64,000 bases of DNA from Mesorhizobium plurifarium (GCA_000824785.1 CCNB01000002.1:59384-123383); one strand, 5' to 3'. Counted from the stretch's first letter, positions 50,700 through 59,971 are shown. Numbers and translations: made by a program. The notes: generated by a model from the letters alone, not told the origin.

Positions 50700-51566
50700 A
50701 TGGAACAGGTCATCGCCAACGGATTGTATCTCGGTGCCCAATACGCGCTGATCGCGCTCGGGCTAACCCTGATCTTCGCCCTGATGAACGTGCTCAATTT
50801 CGCCCACGGCCAGATGTATGTTCTGGGCGGGTTCATAACCTACACCGTCTACGGCCAGCTCGGCCTGCCTTTCGTGGTGGCGCTGCTCGCCTCCGGCGTC
50901 ACGCTCGCCGTCATCGGCGCGCTGATGGAGAAATTCCTCTTCCGCACCGTCATCCGGCGCAGCCATCGCGAGGAAAGCACCATGCTGCTTGCCGCCGCGA
51001 CGGCTTTCTTCTTCGACGCCGTCATCCTGCTCCTGTTCGGCGAGAAGCAGCGCGGCGTTCCCAAGATCGTCAAGGGCGTCTTCAACGATGCGGGCATCAT
51101 CATGCCTTACGACCGCATCGTCGTCGGCGCGCTGGCGATCGTCTTCATCGCCGCCTTCGTGCTCTACATGCAGTACAGCCGGGTCGGCCGCGCCATGCGC
51201 GCGCTCGCCCAGGACCGTGTCGCCGCCCAACTCATGGGCGTCCGCGTCGACCGCTATTCGATGATCGGCTTTGCCATGGGCGCCATGCTCGCGGGCGTCG
51301 TCGGCGGGCTCCTGGTCACCATCACCGGCGTCAACTCCGGGATTGGCGGCCCGATCTCGATCAAGGCCTTCCTGATGGTGATGATCGGCGGCGCCGGCGT
51401 CGTCGGCGGCGCGATCGCCGGCGGCTTTATCCTCGGCATGATGGAGTCGGTCGGCCTCACCGTGCTGCGCGAATATGGCGACGTGACCTATCTCGTCATC
51501 TTCGCCGCCCTGATGGTGTTCCTGTCGGTCCGCCCCAACGGACTGATGGGCAAGCCGTGGGGTTGA
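50700..51566 (+). CDS. Liv-type ABC transporter permease (LivH family)
   Basis: A 288-residue membrane protein with about eight hydrophobic segments and the LivH N-terminus (NGLYLGAQYALIALGLTLIF, NVLNFAHGQMYVLGG). The EAA-like loop region VGRAMRALAQDRVAAQLMGV is present. It forms the channel with the LivM-type partner eight bases downstream. Confidence 0.93.
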   Translation: MEQVIANGLYLGAQYALIALGLTLIFALMNVLNFAHGQMYVLGGFITYTVYGQLGLPFVVALLASGVTLAVIGALMEKFLFRTVIRRSHREESTMLLAAATAFFFDAVILLLFGEKQRGVPKIVKGVFNDAGIIMPYDRIVVGALAIVFIAAFVLYMQYSRVGRAMRALAQDRVAAQLMGVRVDRYSMIGFAMGAMLAGVVGGLLVTITGVNSGIGGPISIKAFLMVMIGGAGVVGGAIAGGFILGMMESVGLTVLREYGDVTYLVIFAALMVFLSVRPNGLMGKPWG

Positions 51567-51573
51567 TGGCGCC

Positions 51574-52554
51574 ATGACCGTCAATCGCAACATCAAGATC
51601 GCCGCGGTCGTCGCCTTCCTCGCGATCGTCTTTGTCGCCGTGCCGGCTGCCATCTCGTCGAGCGGCCGCTTCGACCTCTATTATACGCTGACCTCGGTGG
51701 CGCTGCTCAGCATCGCCAGCGCCGGCGTCTGGCTCACCTTCTACATCGGCCGCATCAACATCGGCCAGGGCGCCTACGCGCTGATGGGCGGCTACGTCTC
51801 GGCCATACTGGTGATGAACCATGGCTGGTCGTTCTGGCTGACCTTGCCAGTGGCCGGGCTTTTCTGCGCCGCTGCAAGCGTGCTGATCGGCCTGCCGATC
51901 CTGCGCCTGCGCGGCGTCTATTTCGCCATGGTCACGCTGGTGCTGACCGAGGTGGCGCGGCTGCTTGCGCTGGCGCTGCCGATCACCAACGGCGCCAAGG
52001 GCATCGTCAGCATCCCGCTGCCCGGCGCCCTGTCGATCTTCGGCCTGACCATCATTCCGGATTTCGCCACGCTGCAGAATTCGCGGCTCGCCTTCTATCT
52101 GCTGGCGGTCACGCTGATGGTGGTCTGCTTCGCGGTCATGTACCGGCTGGTCAATTCGCGCATCGGCAAGCTTTGCCAGTCGCTGCAGCAGAACGAGGAG
52201 CTCGCCTCCTCGATCGGCGTCAACATCGCCTGGCTGCGCGTCATCGCCTATGCCGTGTCGTCCTTCTTCGGCGGCGTTTCCGGCGCCATCTTCGCCGCCA
52301 TCTCGCAATCGATCTACCCGTCGAGCTTCACGGTCACCGATTCCGTCAACTTCATGCTGAACTGCTTCCTCGGCGGTCTCGGCTATGTGTTCGGTCCGAT
52401 GCTCGGCACGCTGGTGCTCTATTTCGGCTGGGACCTTCTGTTCCAGACCGGCCAGTTCCAGCTGCTCATCTATTCCGGCCTGATGATCGTGCTGATGCTG
52501 GTGCTGCCCAACGGTCTGCTCAGCCTTGCCGAAACGACCCGGAAGAAGGGTTGA
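51574..52554 (+). CDS. Liv-type ABC transporter permease (LivM family)
   Basis: A 326-residue permease with the LivM pattern: GRINIGQGAYALMGGYVSAI near residues 55-75, LRGVYFAMVTLVLTEVARLL, and QNEELASSIGVNIAWLRVIA in the coupling loop. About nine hydrophobic segments. It partners with the LivH-type protein. Confidence 0.93.
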   Translation: MTVNRNIKIAAVVAFLAIVFVAVPAAISSSGRFDLYYTLTSVALLSIASAGVWLTFYIGRINIGQGAYALMGGYVSAILVMNHGWSFWLTLPVAGLFCAAASVLIGLPILRLRGVYFAMVTLVLTEVARLLALALPITNGAKGIVSIPLPGALSIFGLTIIPDFATLQNSRLAFYLLAVTLMVVCFAVMYRLVNSRIGKLCQSLQQNEELASSIGVNIAWLRVIAYAVSSFFGGVSGAIFAAISQSIYPSSFTVTDSVNFMLNCFLGGLGYVFGPMLGTLVLYFGWDLLFQTGQFQLLIYSGLMIVLMLVLPNGLLSLAETTRKKG

Positions 52555-52557
52555 GCG

Positions 52558-53337
52558 ATGGCCGAAATGCTCGAGGTCTCCGGCATCACCAAGCGCTTCG
52601 GCGGTCTGGTTGCGGTCAACAACGTGTCCTTCTCGGTGCGCGAGAAGGAGATACTGTCGGTGATCGGTCCGAACGGCGCCGGCAAGTCGACTTTGTTCAA
52701 GCTGATCTCGTCGTTCCTCAGACCCACAACCGGCGAGGTGCGCCTGAAGGGCGAACGCATCTCCGGTCTCGCCCCGCATATCGCCGCCCGCAGGGGCGTG
52801 GTGCGCACCTTCCAGGAGACGACGATCTTCAAGAACATGAGCGTGCGCGACAATGTCATCATCGCGCATCATCTGCGCTCGAAGGCGAGCCTGTTCGGCT
52901 TCTTCCTCGGCACTGGCACCGCGAAGGCCGACGAAGCGGCCTTCGGCCAATCGGCCGACGAGATCCTGGCGCTGCTCGGCCTCTCCTCGCTCGCCAATGA
53001 GACCGCCCGCAACCTGCCGCACGGCCATTTGCGCGCGCTGGGCATCGCCATCGGTCTAGCCACCAACCCTTCCATCCTGCTGCTCGACGAACCCTTCGCC
53101 GGCATGAACCACGACGAGACCATGCGCATGGTGGAAATGGTGCGGCGCCTTCGCGAGCGCGGCCTGACCATCCTTCTGGTCGAGCACGATATGCCGGCCG
53201 TGATGAAGATTTCGGACCGCCTCGTCGTGCTCAATTTCGGGCAGAAGATCGCCGAGGGAACACCGTCGGAAATCCAGGCCAACGAGAAGGTGATCGAAGC
53301 CTATCTGGGCAGCGAAGACGAGGCGATCGGCCTATGA
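52558..53337 (+). CDS. Liv-type ABC transporter ATPase (LivG family)
   Basis: A 259-residue ATPase with Walker A GPNGAGKSTLF near residues 38-48, a family-specific FQETTIFKNMSVRDN, and Walker B ILLLDEPFAGMN. The signature is atypical: where LSYGxQR is expected it reads LPHGHLRALGIAIGL, so the C-loop is degenerate. LivG-type proteins work as heterodimers with LivF, so one weaker site can be tolerated. Overlaps livF by four bases. Confidence 0.92.
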   Translation: MAEMLEVSGITKRFGGLVAVNNVSFSVREKEILSVIGPNGAGKSTLFKLISSFLRPTTGEVRLKGERISGLAPHIAARRGVVRTFQETTIFKNMSVRDNVIIAHHLRSKASLFGFFLGTGTAKADEAAFGQSADEILALLGLSSLANETARNLPHGHLRALGIAIGLATNPSILLLDEPFAGMNHDETMRMVEMVRRLRERGLTILLVEHDMPAVMKISDRLVVLNFGQKIAEGTPSEIQANEKVIEAYLGSEDEAIGL

Positions 53338-54056
53338 ACCAGATCCTGAACTTCGCCAATGTCGAGCTCTACTACGACCACGTCTATGCGCTGAAAGGCG
53401 TCTCGCTCGAGGTCAATGAGGGCGAGACGGTCGCGCTGATCGGCGCCAACGGCGCCGGCAAATCGTCGATCCTTCGCGCCATCACCGGTCTGCGCAAGAT
53501 CAGGTCCGGCGAAATCCAATACAACGGCAAGCGCATCGATGGTGCCGCCCCCGACGAGATCGTCAAGATGGGCATCGCCATGGTGCCCGAGGGACGCCGC
53601 GTCTTCCCCTTCATGTCGGTCAGGGACAACCTCCTGATGGGCGCCTTCACCCGTACCAGCAAATCCGAGATCGCCGCGTCGATGGAGATGGTGCTGGGAC
53701 GGTTTCCCCGGCTCAAGGAGCGCTTCTCGCAGGCCGCTGGCACGATGAGCGGCGGCGAGCAGCAGATGCTGGTCATCGGCCGCGCGCTGATGGCGAAGCC
53801 GAAGCTCCTCCTGCTCGACGAGCCGTCGCTCGGCGTTGCGCCAAAACTCGTCCAGGACATCGCCCGCTCGATCGTCGCCATCAACCGCGACGAGAAGGTC
53901 AGCGTGCTTCTGGTCGAGCAGAATTCGCGCATGGCGCTGCGTATCTCGCAGCGCGCCTATGCGCTGACCACCGGCAGTGTCGCGCTGAGCGGCAACTCCG
54001 CCGAATTGCTGACCGACGACCGGGTCAAGCGTCTTTACCTCGGCGGCGAGATCTGA
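53334..54056 (+). CDS. Liv-type ABC transporter ATPase (LivF family)
   Basis: A 240-residue ATPase with Walker A GANGAGKSSIL, signature MSGGEQQMLVIGRAL and Walker B LLLLDEPSLGVAP, all canonical. It pairs with the LivG-type subunit, whose signature is degenerate, and so probably supplies the intact signature of the dimer. Start overlaps the livG stop. Confidence 0.93.
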   Translation: MNQILNFANVELYYDHVYALKGVSLEVNEGETVALIGANGAGKSSILRAITGLRKIRSGEIQYNGKRIDGAAPDEIVKMGIAMVPEGRRVFPFMSVRDNLLMGAFTRTSKSEIAASMEMVLGRFPRLKERFSQAAGTMSGGEQQMLVIGRALMAKPKLLLLDEPSLGVAPKLVQDIARSIVAINRDEKVSVLLVEQNSRMALRISQRAYALTTGSVALSGNSAELLTDDRVKRLYLGGEI

Positions 54057-54067
54057 GGCTGATTGGA

Positions 54068-54811
54068 ATGCGCATTCTCGTCATCAATCCCAACACCACT
54101 CAATCGATGACCGCCAAGATCGGCGAGGCGGCGGCAAGCGTTGCGTCCGAGGCCACCCAGATCGTCGCCGTCAATCCGGCCGACGGCCCGCCGAGCATCG
54201 AGGGTTATTTCGACGAGGTCTTCGCCATTCCGGGCATCATCGCCGAGATGGGCAAGGCACCGGCGGCGGATGCTTATGTTATCGCCTGTTTCGACGACAC
54301 TGGGCTGGACGCGGCGCGCTGCGTCACCGAGGCTCCCGTCATTGGGATCGGCGAGGCGGCGTTCCATATGGCGAGCCTTGTCGCCGGCAAATTCAGCGTC
54401 GTCACCACGCTTGCCCGCTCGGTGCCGGCGATCGAGCACAATCTGGCGAAATACGGCCTCGCCTCGCGCTGCGCCAAGGTGCGCTCGTCGGACGTCGCCG
54501 TGCTCGAGCTCGAACGTCCGGGCTCGAATGCCAGGCACCGGATTTCGCAGGAGATCGCGCGCGCCATCAACGAGGACCATGCCGAGGCGATCGTGCTCGG
54601 CTGTGCCGGCATGGCCGACCTTGCGCACAGCCTGTCCGAGGAGCACGGCGTTCCGGTGCTGGACGGCGTCGTCTGCGCCGTCACGCTGGCCGAGAGCCTG
54701 TTCAAGGTCGGCTTGAAGACATCGAAGATCGGCGGCTATGCGGCTCCGCGCGGCAAGCGGTTCGCCGGCATGTTCGCACCGCTGTCGCCCACGCAAGCTG
54801 AGATCGTTTGA
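54068..54811 (+). CDS. Asp/Glu/hydantoin racemase family protein
   Basis: A 247-residue racemase-fold protein with the two catalytic Cys regions seen in hydantoin and Asp/Glu racemases: IACFDDTGLDAARC in the first half and IVLGCAGMADLA in the second. The N-terminal RILVINPNTTQSMT is the family hallmark. It would invert a carbon next to a carboxyl or carbonyl, for example in 5-substituted hydantoins, or act in a related allantoin/maleate route. Its place as last gene of the Liv-type operon suggests it acts on the imported compound. Confidence 0.9.
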   Translation: MRILVINPNTTQSMTAKIGEAAASVASEATQIVAVNPADGPPSIEGYFDEVFAIPGIIAEMGKAPAADAYVIACFDDTGLDAARCVTEAPVIGIGEAAFHMASLVAGKFSVVTTLARSVPAIEHNLAKYGLASRCAKVRSSDVAVLELERPGSNARHRISQEIARAINEDHAEAIVLGCAGMADLAHSLSEEHGVPVLDGVVCAVTLAESLFKVGLKTSKIGGYAAPRGKRFAGMFAPLSPTQAEIV

Positions 54812-54858
54812 GCATGATGCCGAAAAGTGTGGAGCGGTTTTCGGACGACATCATGCTC
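54810..54858. repeat. RIME-type palindromic repeat
   Basis: An imperfect palindrome whose ends are GAGCATGAT (54810-54818) and ATCATGCTC (54850-54858), with inner CCGAAAAGTG and CGGTTTTCGG segments. This is the typical form of the short intergenic mosaic elements dispersed in rhizobial genomes. It directly follows the racemase gene. Confidence 0.8.
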
Positions 54859-55010
54859 TATCTCCTGGTTTAGAGCCGGCTTCATGCCGCCGGACGACCG
54901 GCCGGCGCTCGGCCAGATGGGATTGACCGCCGCGCGAGCGATACTAGATTGGACGGGCTGCCGGCGATTTGGGGGCAGATCGGGCGGTTTCGGGCCCGCG
55001 CATTGAAAGT

Positions 55011-55718
55011 ATGTTGACGGTACTCAGGGAAGAAGATCGAGACGACAAGCCGGCGGCGCGCTGGTCGCCGATCTATTATGGGCTGAGGGACGCCATCGTC
55101 AGCCATCGTCTCGCCCCCGGCACCAAATTGCCGGAGGACGAACTGGCCTCGATCTATTCGGTGAGCCGCACCGTCGTCCGCGCCGCCCTGCAGGCTCTTG
55201 CCCATGACCGGCTGGCGCGGCTGGAGCCCAATCGCGGCGCCTTTGTCGCCCAGCCGTCGAAGATCGAGGCGCGCGAGGTGTTCGAGGCACGCGCCCTGAT
55301 CGAGCCAAAGGTCGCCGCGCTTGCCGCCAGAGTGGCGGTGCCGTCCGACATCGTGCAATTGCGCCAGCATCTTGAGAAGGAGCACGAAGCATTGCATGAC
55401 GGCCGCGACAGCGATGCCATCATGCTGTCGGCGCGCTTCCATGTTGGTATCGCCGAGATCGCCGCGCATTCGGTGTTCACCAATTTCGTCCGCGATCTCG
55501 TCTCGCACTCCTCGCTGATCATTGCGCTCTACTGGAAGCGCCGCGACGCGACCTGCGAGAAGCACGCCCACCACGCCTTGGTCGATGCGATCGAGGCCGG
55601 CGACAGCGCCGACGCGGCCGCGCTGATGAACAGCCATCTGGTCGATCTTTTGTCCGGGCTCGACCTCACCGACAAGGTCGAGAAGTCCGACAGCCTGGCG
55701 GATTTGCTGCGCGCATAG
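55011..55718 (+). CDS. GntR-family regulator (FadR/FCD subfamily)
   Basis: A 235-residue regulator with an N-terminal winged helix (GLRDAIVSHRLAPGTKLPED, ASIYSVSRTVVRAALQAL) and a helical FCD domain (REVFEARALIEPKVAALAAR, then metal-binding-type His residues in ARFHVGIAEIA and HHALVDAIEAGD). It is separated from the racemase gene by a RIME-type repeat and probably controls the Liv-type operon through the palindrome at 49302. The ATG at 55011 has no strong ribosome-binding site; a TTG at 54969 is an alternative. Confidence 0.9.
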   Translation: MLTVLREEDRDDKPAARWSPIYYGLRDAIVSHRLAPGTKLPEDELASIYSVSRTVVRAALQALAHDRLARLEPNRGAFVAQPSKIEAREVFEARALIEPKVAALAARVAVPSDIVQLRQHLEKEHEALHDGRDSDAIMLSARFHVGIAEIAAHSVFTNFVRDLVSHSSLIIALYWKRRDATCEKHAHHALVDAIEAGDSADAAALMNSHLVDLLSGLDLTDKVEKSDSLADLLRA

Positions 55719-55766
55719 CGACTTGCAGGCGGTTCAGCTGGATTGCCGAACCGCCTGGGCAGCCTG

Positions 55767-56669
55767 TTAAGCCGCGGCGGCCTGCGAATAATCCATCCGC
55801 TCCAGATCGGCGATGAGGCCGGGTCCGGTCGGCTGCCAGCCGAGATGCTGACGCGTCCATTCGCTCGACGCCGGCATGTCGAGGCCCGCGAACATGGCAA
55901 GCCACCCGAAATGGTCGGCTGCCTCCTCCTGCGACAGCGAGACCACCGGCACGTTGAGGCCGGCGCCGATCACTTCCGCGATCTCGCGCATCGGGATGCC
56001 TTCCTCGGCGACGGCATTGTAGCGCACGCCGGCTTCCTGCTTGTCCAGCGCCAGGCGGTAGAGCTTCGCGACATCCAGCACATGCGCCGATGACCACCGG
56101 TTGCGGCCTTCGCCGAGATAGGCCGACACGCCCTTGGCGCGTGTCTGCGCGATCAGCGGGGTGATGAGGCCTTGCTTCACCGTGTCATGCACCTGCGGCA
56201 GCCGAACCACCGATACCTTGACACCCTTCTCGGCCATCGCCGCGCCGGTGAGTTCGGAAAGGATGCGCGGATTGGGATGGTCGGTGTTGAAGATGTCTTC
56301 TCGCGCCGGCTGTCCGTGTTCGGCGGAGCCCATGCCGACGCCCGACGTGATGATGAGCAGCCGGTCCGAGCCGGCGAGCGCGCCGCCCAGCGCTTCGATG
56401 ACGCGCTTGTCCTTCTCGCAATTGGCGACGAAATTCGAGAAATTGTGGTCGAAGGCCGTGTGGATCACCGCATCCGATTTCGCCGCGCCGTCGCGCAGGC
56501 TGTCGAGATCCTCGATGTCGCCGCGATGCGGCTCGGCGCCGGCGGCGGCAAGCGACCGCGCGCCCGCCTCGGAGCGGGTCAGGCCGAGCACCTGATGTCC
56601 GGCGGCAAGGAGTTCGGGCACGATCCTGGAACCGATGAAGCCGGTCGCGCCGGTAAGGAATACACGCAT
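55767..56669 (-). CDS. Extended SDR-family (NAD-dependent epimerase-like) protein
   Basis: A 300-residue extended SDR with the Rossmann motif TGATGFIGSRIV near residues 7-18. The family's acidic residue after the first strand is replaced by LTRSEAGARSL, suggesting NADP preference. The YxxxK pair of classical SDRs is not evident, so it may be an atypical, possibly regulatory or reductase, member. It is divergent from an HTH regulator gene, an arrangement in which the regulator often represses the SDR. Confidence 0.88.
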   Translation of the reverse strand: MRVFLTGATGFIGSRIVPELLAAGHQVLGLTRSEAGARSLAAAGAEPHRGDIEDLDSLRDGAAKSDAVIHTAFDHNFSNFVANCEKDKRVIEALGGALAGSDRLLIITSGVGMGSAEHGQPAREDIFNTDHPNPRILSELTGAAMAEKGVKVSVVRLPQVHDTVKQGLITPLIAQTRAKGVSAYLGEGRNRWSSAHVLDVAKLYRLALDKQEAGVRYNAVAEEGIPMREIAEVIGAGLNVPVVSLSQEEAADHFGWLAMFAGLDMPASSEWTRQHLGWQPTGPGLIADLERMDYSQAAAA

Positions 56670-56724
56670 GGGAAGGTCTCCTGTGGTTGTTCGGAGGCCT
56701 TATTTGCGCTATAACTCATCCTGT

Positions 56725-56740
56725 TAAAGTAGTGACTTTA
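56725..56740. promoter_or_regulatory. Operator candidate between divergent SDR and HTH genes
   Basis: TAAAGT (56725-56730) and ACTTTA (56735-56740) form a perfect six-base inverted repeat around AGTG in the 93-base divergent intergenic region, which is AT-rich compared with both genes. Confidence 0.45.
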
Positions 56741-56762
56741 TCATGGTATAATTGTCAACAGG

Positions 56763-57620
56763 ATGGCGATGGCCCAAGAGATTGCCAACAAACAGGCCGC
56801 AAACAAGCTCGGCACCTTTCTGCGCGATCGCCGCATGCGTCTCGACCCCGTGGCGTTCGGCTTCGCCACGGGGCGGCGGCGTACCCAAGGGCTGCGCCGC
56901 GAAGAAGTGGCGCAGCGCGCCAACATCAGCCCGACCTGGTACACCTGGCTGGAGCAGGGGCGGGGCGGCGCGCCGTCCGCCGATGTGCTGAACCGCATCG
57001 CGGCGGGACTGATGCTGACCGAGCCCGAACGCGAGCATCTGTTCATGCTGGGTCTCGGGCGGCCGCCGGAAGTCCGTTACAGAAACGTCGACAGCGTCAC
57101 GCCGCGCCTGCAGCGTGTGCTGGATGCGCTCGACCCCAGCCCGGCGATCATCAAGACCGCGACCTGGGATGTGGTGGCCTGGAACCGTGCTGCCGCGGCG
57201 ATGCTGACCGACTATTCCAAGCTGCCGCGCGAGCAGCGCAACATCCTGCGCCTGATGTTCGGCAATCCCCGCGTGCGCGACGCGCAGGAGGATTGGCGGA
57301 GCGTCGCCCGCTTCGTGGTTGGCTCCTTCAGGGCGGATGCCACGCGGGCAGGCGCGGGCGCGGAAATCACCCAGCTCGTCGAGGAGCTTTGCCGGATCAG
57401 TCCGGAATTCGAGGCGCTGTGGCGCGACAACGACGTCGTTCCGGCCCATGGCGAAGGCGTGAAGCGCCTGCGCCATCCCGAGATCGGACTGATCGAGCTG
57501 GAGTTCTCGGTCTTTGCCGTTGACGGGCGGCCCGAGCTCGGCATGATCGTCTACAACCCCGCGACGCAGGCGGATGCGGAACGCATCCGGTCACTGATTG
57601 AGTCCCGCACTGCAGAGTGA
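56763..57620 (+). CDS. XRE-type HTH regulator with MmyB-like ligand domain
   Basis: A 285-residue regulator. The N-terminal HTH (RRTQGLRREEVAQRANISPT, WYTWLEQGRGGAPSADVLNR) and the C-terminal domain (WDVVAWNRAAAAMLTDYSKL, NILRLMFGNPRVR, then HPEIGLIELEF) match MmyB-type regulators, which bind fatty-acid-like ligands. It is divergent from the SDR gene and is its likely repressor. A start six bases later is possible. Confidence 0.9.
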   Translation: MAMAQEIANKQAANKLGTFLRDRRMRLDPVAFGFATGRRRTQGLRREEVAQRANISPTWYTWLEQGRGGAPSADVLNRIAAGLMLTEPEREHLFMLGLGRPPEVRYRNVDSVTPRLQRVLDALDPSPAIIKTATWDVVAWNRAAAAMLTDYSKLPREQRNILRLMFGNPRVRDAQEDWRSVARFVVGSFRADATRAGAGAEITQLVEELCRISPEFEALWRDNDVVPAHGEGVKRLRHPEIGLIELEFSVFAVDGRPELGMIVYNPATQADAERIRSLIESRTAE

Positions 57621-57742
57621 GGTGCCGCGCCTCATGTCACCGTCCGCCAGCCTTCGGTTTTCCGTGCTGCAGCAGCATTCGAGGGTTATCTTGTGCTAGC
57701 GAACTAGAATGTTCCCTACAGCACTCTTTCAGGGAGAGACAC

Positions 57743-58081
57743 GTGAGCTCCAATGAATCCCGGTGGTCGCCGTCCGAAAAGAAGATTGCGCGCCGCGCCT
57801 TCGATGCAGCGCTGGAGATGGCGCTCGGCAAGACGATGGCTGAACTCAAGAGCAAGACCGGCGCCATGACGGCGCCTTCCGACTTGTGGGAGATCGAAGA
57901 CTATCTGCGGCAGCAGCGGCGAAAGATCGACCAGCTGTTTGACTATCGCTATTCGCAGCTTATCGTCGTTTTCGGCGCTCTCATCCAGGAAGGATATCTG
58001 GACGAGAGCCAGCTTTCGGGTCTGTCGGACGACAAGCGGGAGGAAATCCGCCATTTTCTTGCCTGGCACGCCGAGGCATAG
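57743..58081 (+). CDS. Small conserved helical protein, FRP-like
   Basis: A 112-residue helical protein starting with GTG behind AGGGAGAG. The core (SEKKIARRAFDAALEMAL, then DLWEIEDYLRQQRRKIDQLF, DYRYSQLIVVFGALIQEGYL) has the pattern of the fluorescence recovery protein family known from cyanobacterial photoprotection, whose homologues also occur in proteobacteria without phycobilisomes. The Trp and the RxxIDxxFDYRYSQL helix are the recognisable parts. Its function in a heterotroph is unknown; a protein-protein interaction role is likely. Confidence 0.7.
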   Translation: MSSNESRWSPSEKKIARRAFDAALEMALGKTMAELKSKTGAMTAPSDLWEIEDYLRQQRRKIDQLFDYRYSQLIVVFGALIQEGYLDESQLSGLSDDKREEIRHFLAWHAEA

Positions 58082-58098
58082 AACTCAGGCTTGTTCGG

Positions 58099-59058
58099 TC
58101 ACGCCGATGCGCCAGACCCGCTCGGGGATTGGTTGCCCGGAGCACCGGCGCCGCCCTCGCGCCGGACGTGGTCGATGAAGGCGCGCAGCTTCGGCAGGAC
58201 CTGCCGCCTTTCGGGATAGTAGAGGAAAGCCCCCGGCGAGCTCACGGCGAACGGCGTCAGCAACGCCTGCAGGCGACCATCGGCGATCGATGCGCCGGCA
58301 AGCGGGCGTGGCACCTGCGCAAGTCCGAGGCCTTGGATCGCGCCGCTGAGCAGTGTCGGGTAGTCATGCGCGATGAGCGGCCCAGTGACGATCGCCTCGA
58401 CCGTCTTGTTGCCGTCGGCGAAGCGCCAGGGGGCGACCGAGCCGTCCGATCGTCGCAGGCGCAGGCAGGCGTGCCCACGCAGGTCCTCGATGCGCTTCGG
58501 CTCGGCCCGTTGGTGCAGGTAATCGGGGCTGCCGACGACTGTCAGCGGGAAGGGCGGCGTCAGCCGCACCGCCACCATGTCGGCAGCGACGAATTCGCCG
58601 AGCCGGATGCCGGCATCGAAGCCTCCGGTCGCTAGGTCGACGAGCTCGCCGCTCGCGACGATCTCCAGCTCGATCTCCGGATAGGCGCGGCAGAAGGACG
58701 CGATGAGCGGCTCAAGCAGGATCGGCATCACCGCCGGCGGTACCGACAGCCGCAGCAATCCGGTCGGGCGCTTCCCGAGTTCATGCGCGATCTCGCTTGC
58801 CGCGATCAGCTCCTCGAAGGCCGGCCGGGCGCGCGCGAAAAAGCGCTCGCCGGCTTCGGTGAGGCCGACGCTGCGCGTCGTGCGGATGAAGAGCGCAGCG
58901 CCTATGCGCGCCTCGAGCGTTCGTATCGCCTGGCTGATCGCTGACGGCGTGACGGCAAGCTCGGCTGCCGCCTTGCGGAAATTGCGATGCCTGGCCACGC
59001 TCAAGAACGCCTCGACGCCGTCGAGCGCGCCATGCCTGACTGTGAAGTTCTGCTTCAT
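58099..59058 (-). CDS. LysR-family transcriptional regulator
   Basis: A 319-residue LTTR with the N-terminal winged helix (VEAFLSVARHRNFRKAAAEL, VTPSAISQAIRTLEARIGAA, LFIRTTRSVGLTEAGERF) and a substrate-binding-like effector domain. The C-terminal 15 residues are Gly/Ser-rich. Divergent from the methyltransferase gene (85-base gap), which it may control. No effector can be named. Confidence 0.92.
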   Translation of the reverse strand: MKQNFTVRHGALDGVEAFLSVARHRNFRKAAAELAVTPSAISQAIRTLEARIGAALFIRTTRSVGLTEAGERFFARARPAFEELIAASEIAHELGKRPTGLLRLSVPPAVMPILLEPLIASFCRAYPEIELEIVASGELVDLATGGFDAGIRLGEFVAADMVAVRLTPPFPLTVVGSPDYLHQRAEPKRIEDLRGHACLRLRRSDGSVAPWRFADGNKTVEAIVTGPLIAHDYPTLLSGAIQGLGLAQVPRPLAGASIADGRLQALLTPFAVSSPGAFLYYPERRQVLPKLRAFIDHVRREGGAGAPGNQSPSGSGASA

Positions 59059-59143
59059 GACCCATCGACATTATCGCGGATAGTTGCCGGCAGAAAGCGG
59101 CCGTATTTCTGGCGTGACCTTGGAAGCCTGAAAGGAAGTGGCG

Positions 59144-59971
59144 ATGACCGATGAACTGGACCGCGTGCGCGATCACTATCGCGCAACAGGATTGACCGAT
59201 CGATTGAAGACTGCGCTGGCGGTGTTTGGGCCTCAGGAACAGCGGCTGAAGCCCGGGCAACTGGCGACCCTCGACCAGTTCCACACCCGCGGGCTGGCCG
59301 CGACAGCGGAGCTCGCCAATCTGGCCGTCATCACTGCCGGCATGTCGGTGCTCGACGTCGGATCGGGCGTCGGCGGGCCGGCTCGCTTCCTTGCGGAGAC
59401 CTATGGCTGCCAGGTGACAGGCCTCGACCTCAGCGAACCTTTCGTCGAGGCCGCGCGCTACCTGACCGCGCGAACCGGGCAGGACGACAAAGTGTCGTTC
59501 GAAACCGGCAGCGCGCTTGCGCTTCCCTTCAAGGACGGCATGTTCGACGCCGCGCTGTTGCAGCATGTGGCGATGAACATCGCCGACCGGCCGCTGCTCT
59601 ACCGCGAGATCAGGCGCGTGCTGAAGCCTGGCGGAAAATTCGCGACCTTCGACGTCGTGCTGAATAGCGGCGATGCGCTCTATCCGGTTCCGTGGGCGAA
59701 GACGCCGGGCGAAAGCTTCCTGCTGACGGCCGAGGCGACCTGCGAGGCGATCGAGGCGGCCGGCTTCGGCACGCTCGTGCGCCGCGACGACACCACCGTC
59801 GCCAAGGCCTGGTTCGCCGAGCTCCGCGCCTCCGGTCCGCCGCCTACACTCAATCTCGGCGTCGTCATGGGGCAGGGGTTCGCGGAACTCGCCACCAATC
59901 TCGGACGCAATCTTATGGAAGGTCGGCTGGGCATCCTCACGGCGGTGTTCGAAGCCGTTCCCGTCAACTGA
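59144..59971 (+). CDS. SAM-dependent methyltransferase (class I)
   Basis: A 275-residue class I methyltransferase. Motif I is VLDVGSGVGGPARFLAE near residues 69-85, followed by the acidic ribose-binding GLDLSEPFVEAA and the post-motif ALLQHVAMNI and VLKPGGKFATFDVV. The order resembles small-molecule methyltransferases of the UbiE/sterol or sarcosine type. The ATG at 59144 has AAAGGAAG upstream; a GTG two codons earlier is in frame. Substrate unknown. Confidence 0.9.
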   Translation: MTDELDRVRDHYRATGLTDRLKTALAVFGPQEQRLKPGQLATLDQFHTRGLAATAELANLAVITAGMSVLDVGSGVGGPARFLAETYGCQVTGLDLSEPFVEAARYLTARTGQDDKVSFETGSALALPFKDGMFDAALLQHVAMNIADRPLLYREIRRVLKPGGKFATFDVVLNSGDALYPVPWAKTPGESFLLTAEATCEAIEAAGFGTLVRRDDTTVAKAWFAELRASGPPPTLNLGVVMGQGFAELATNLGRNLMEGRLGILTAVFEAVPVN

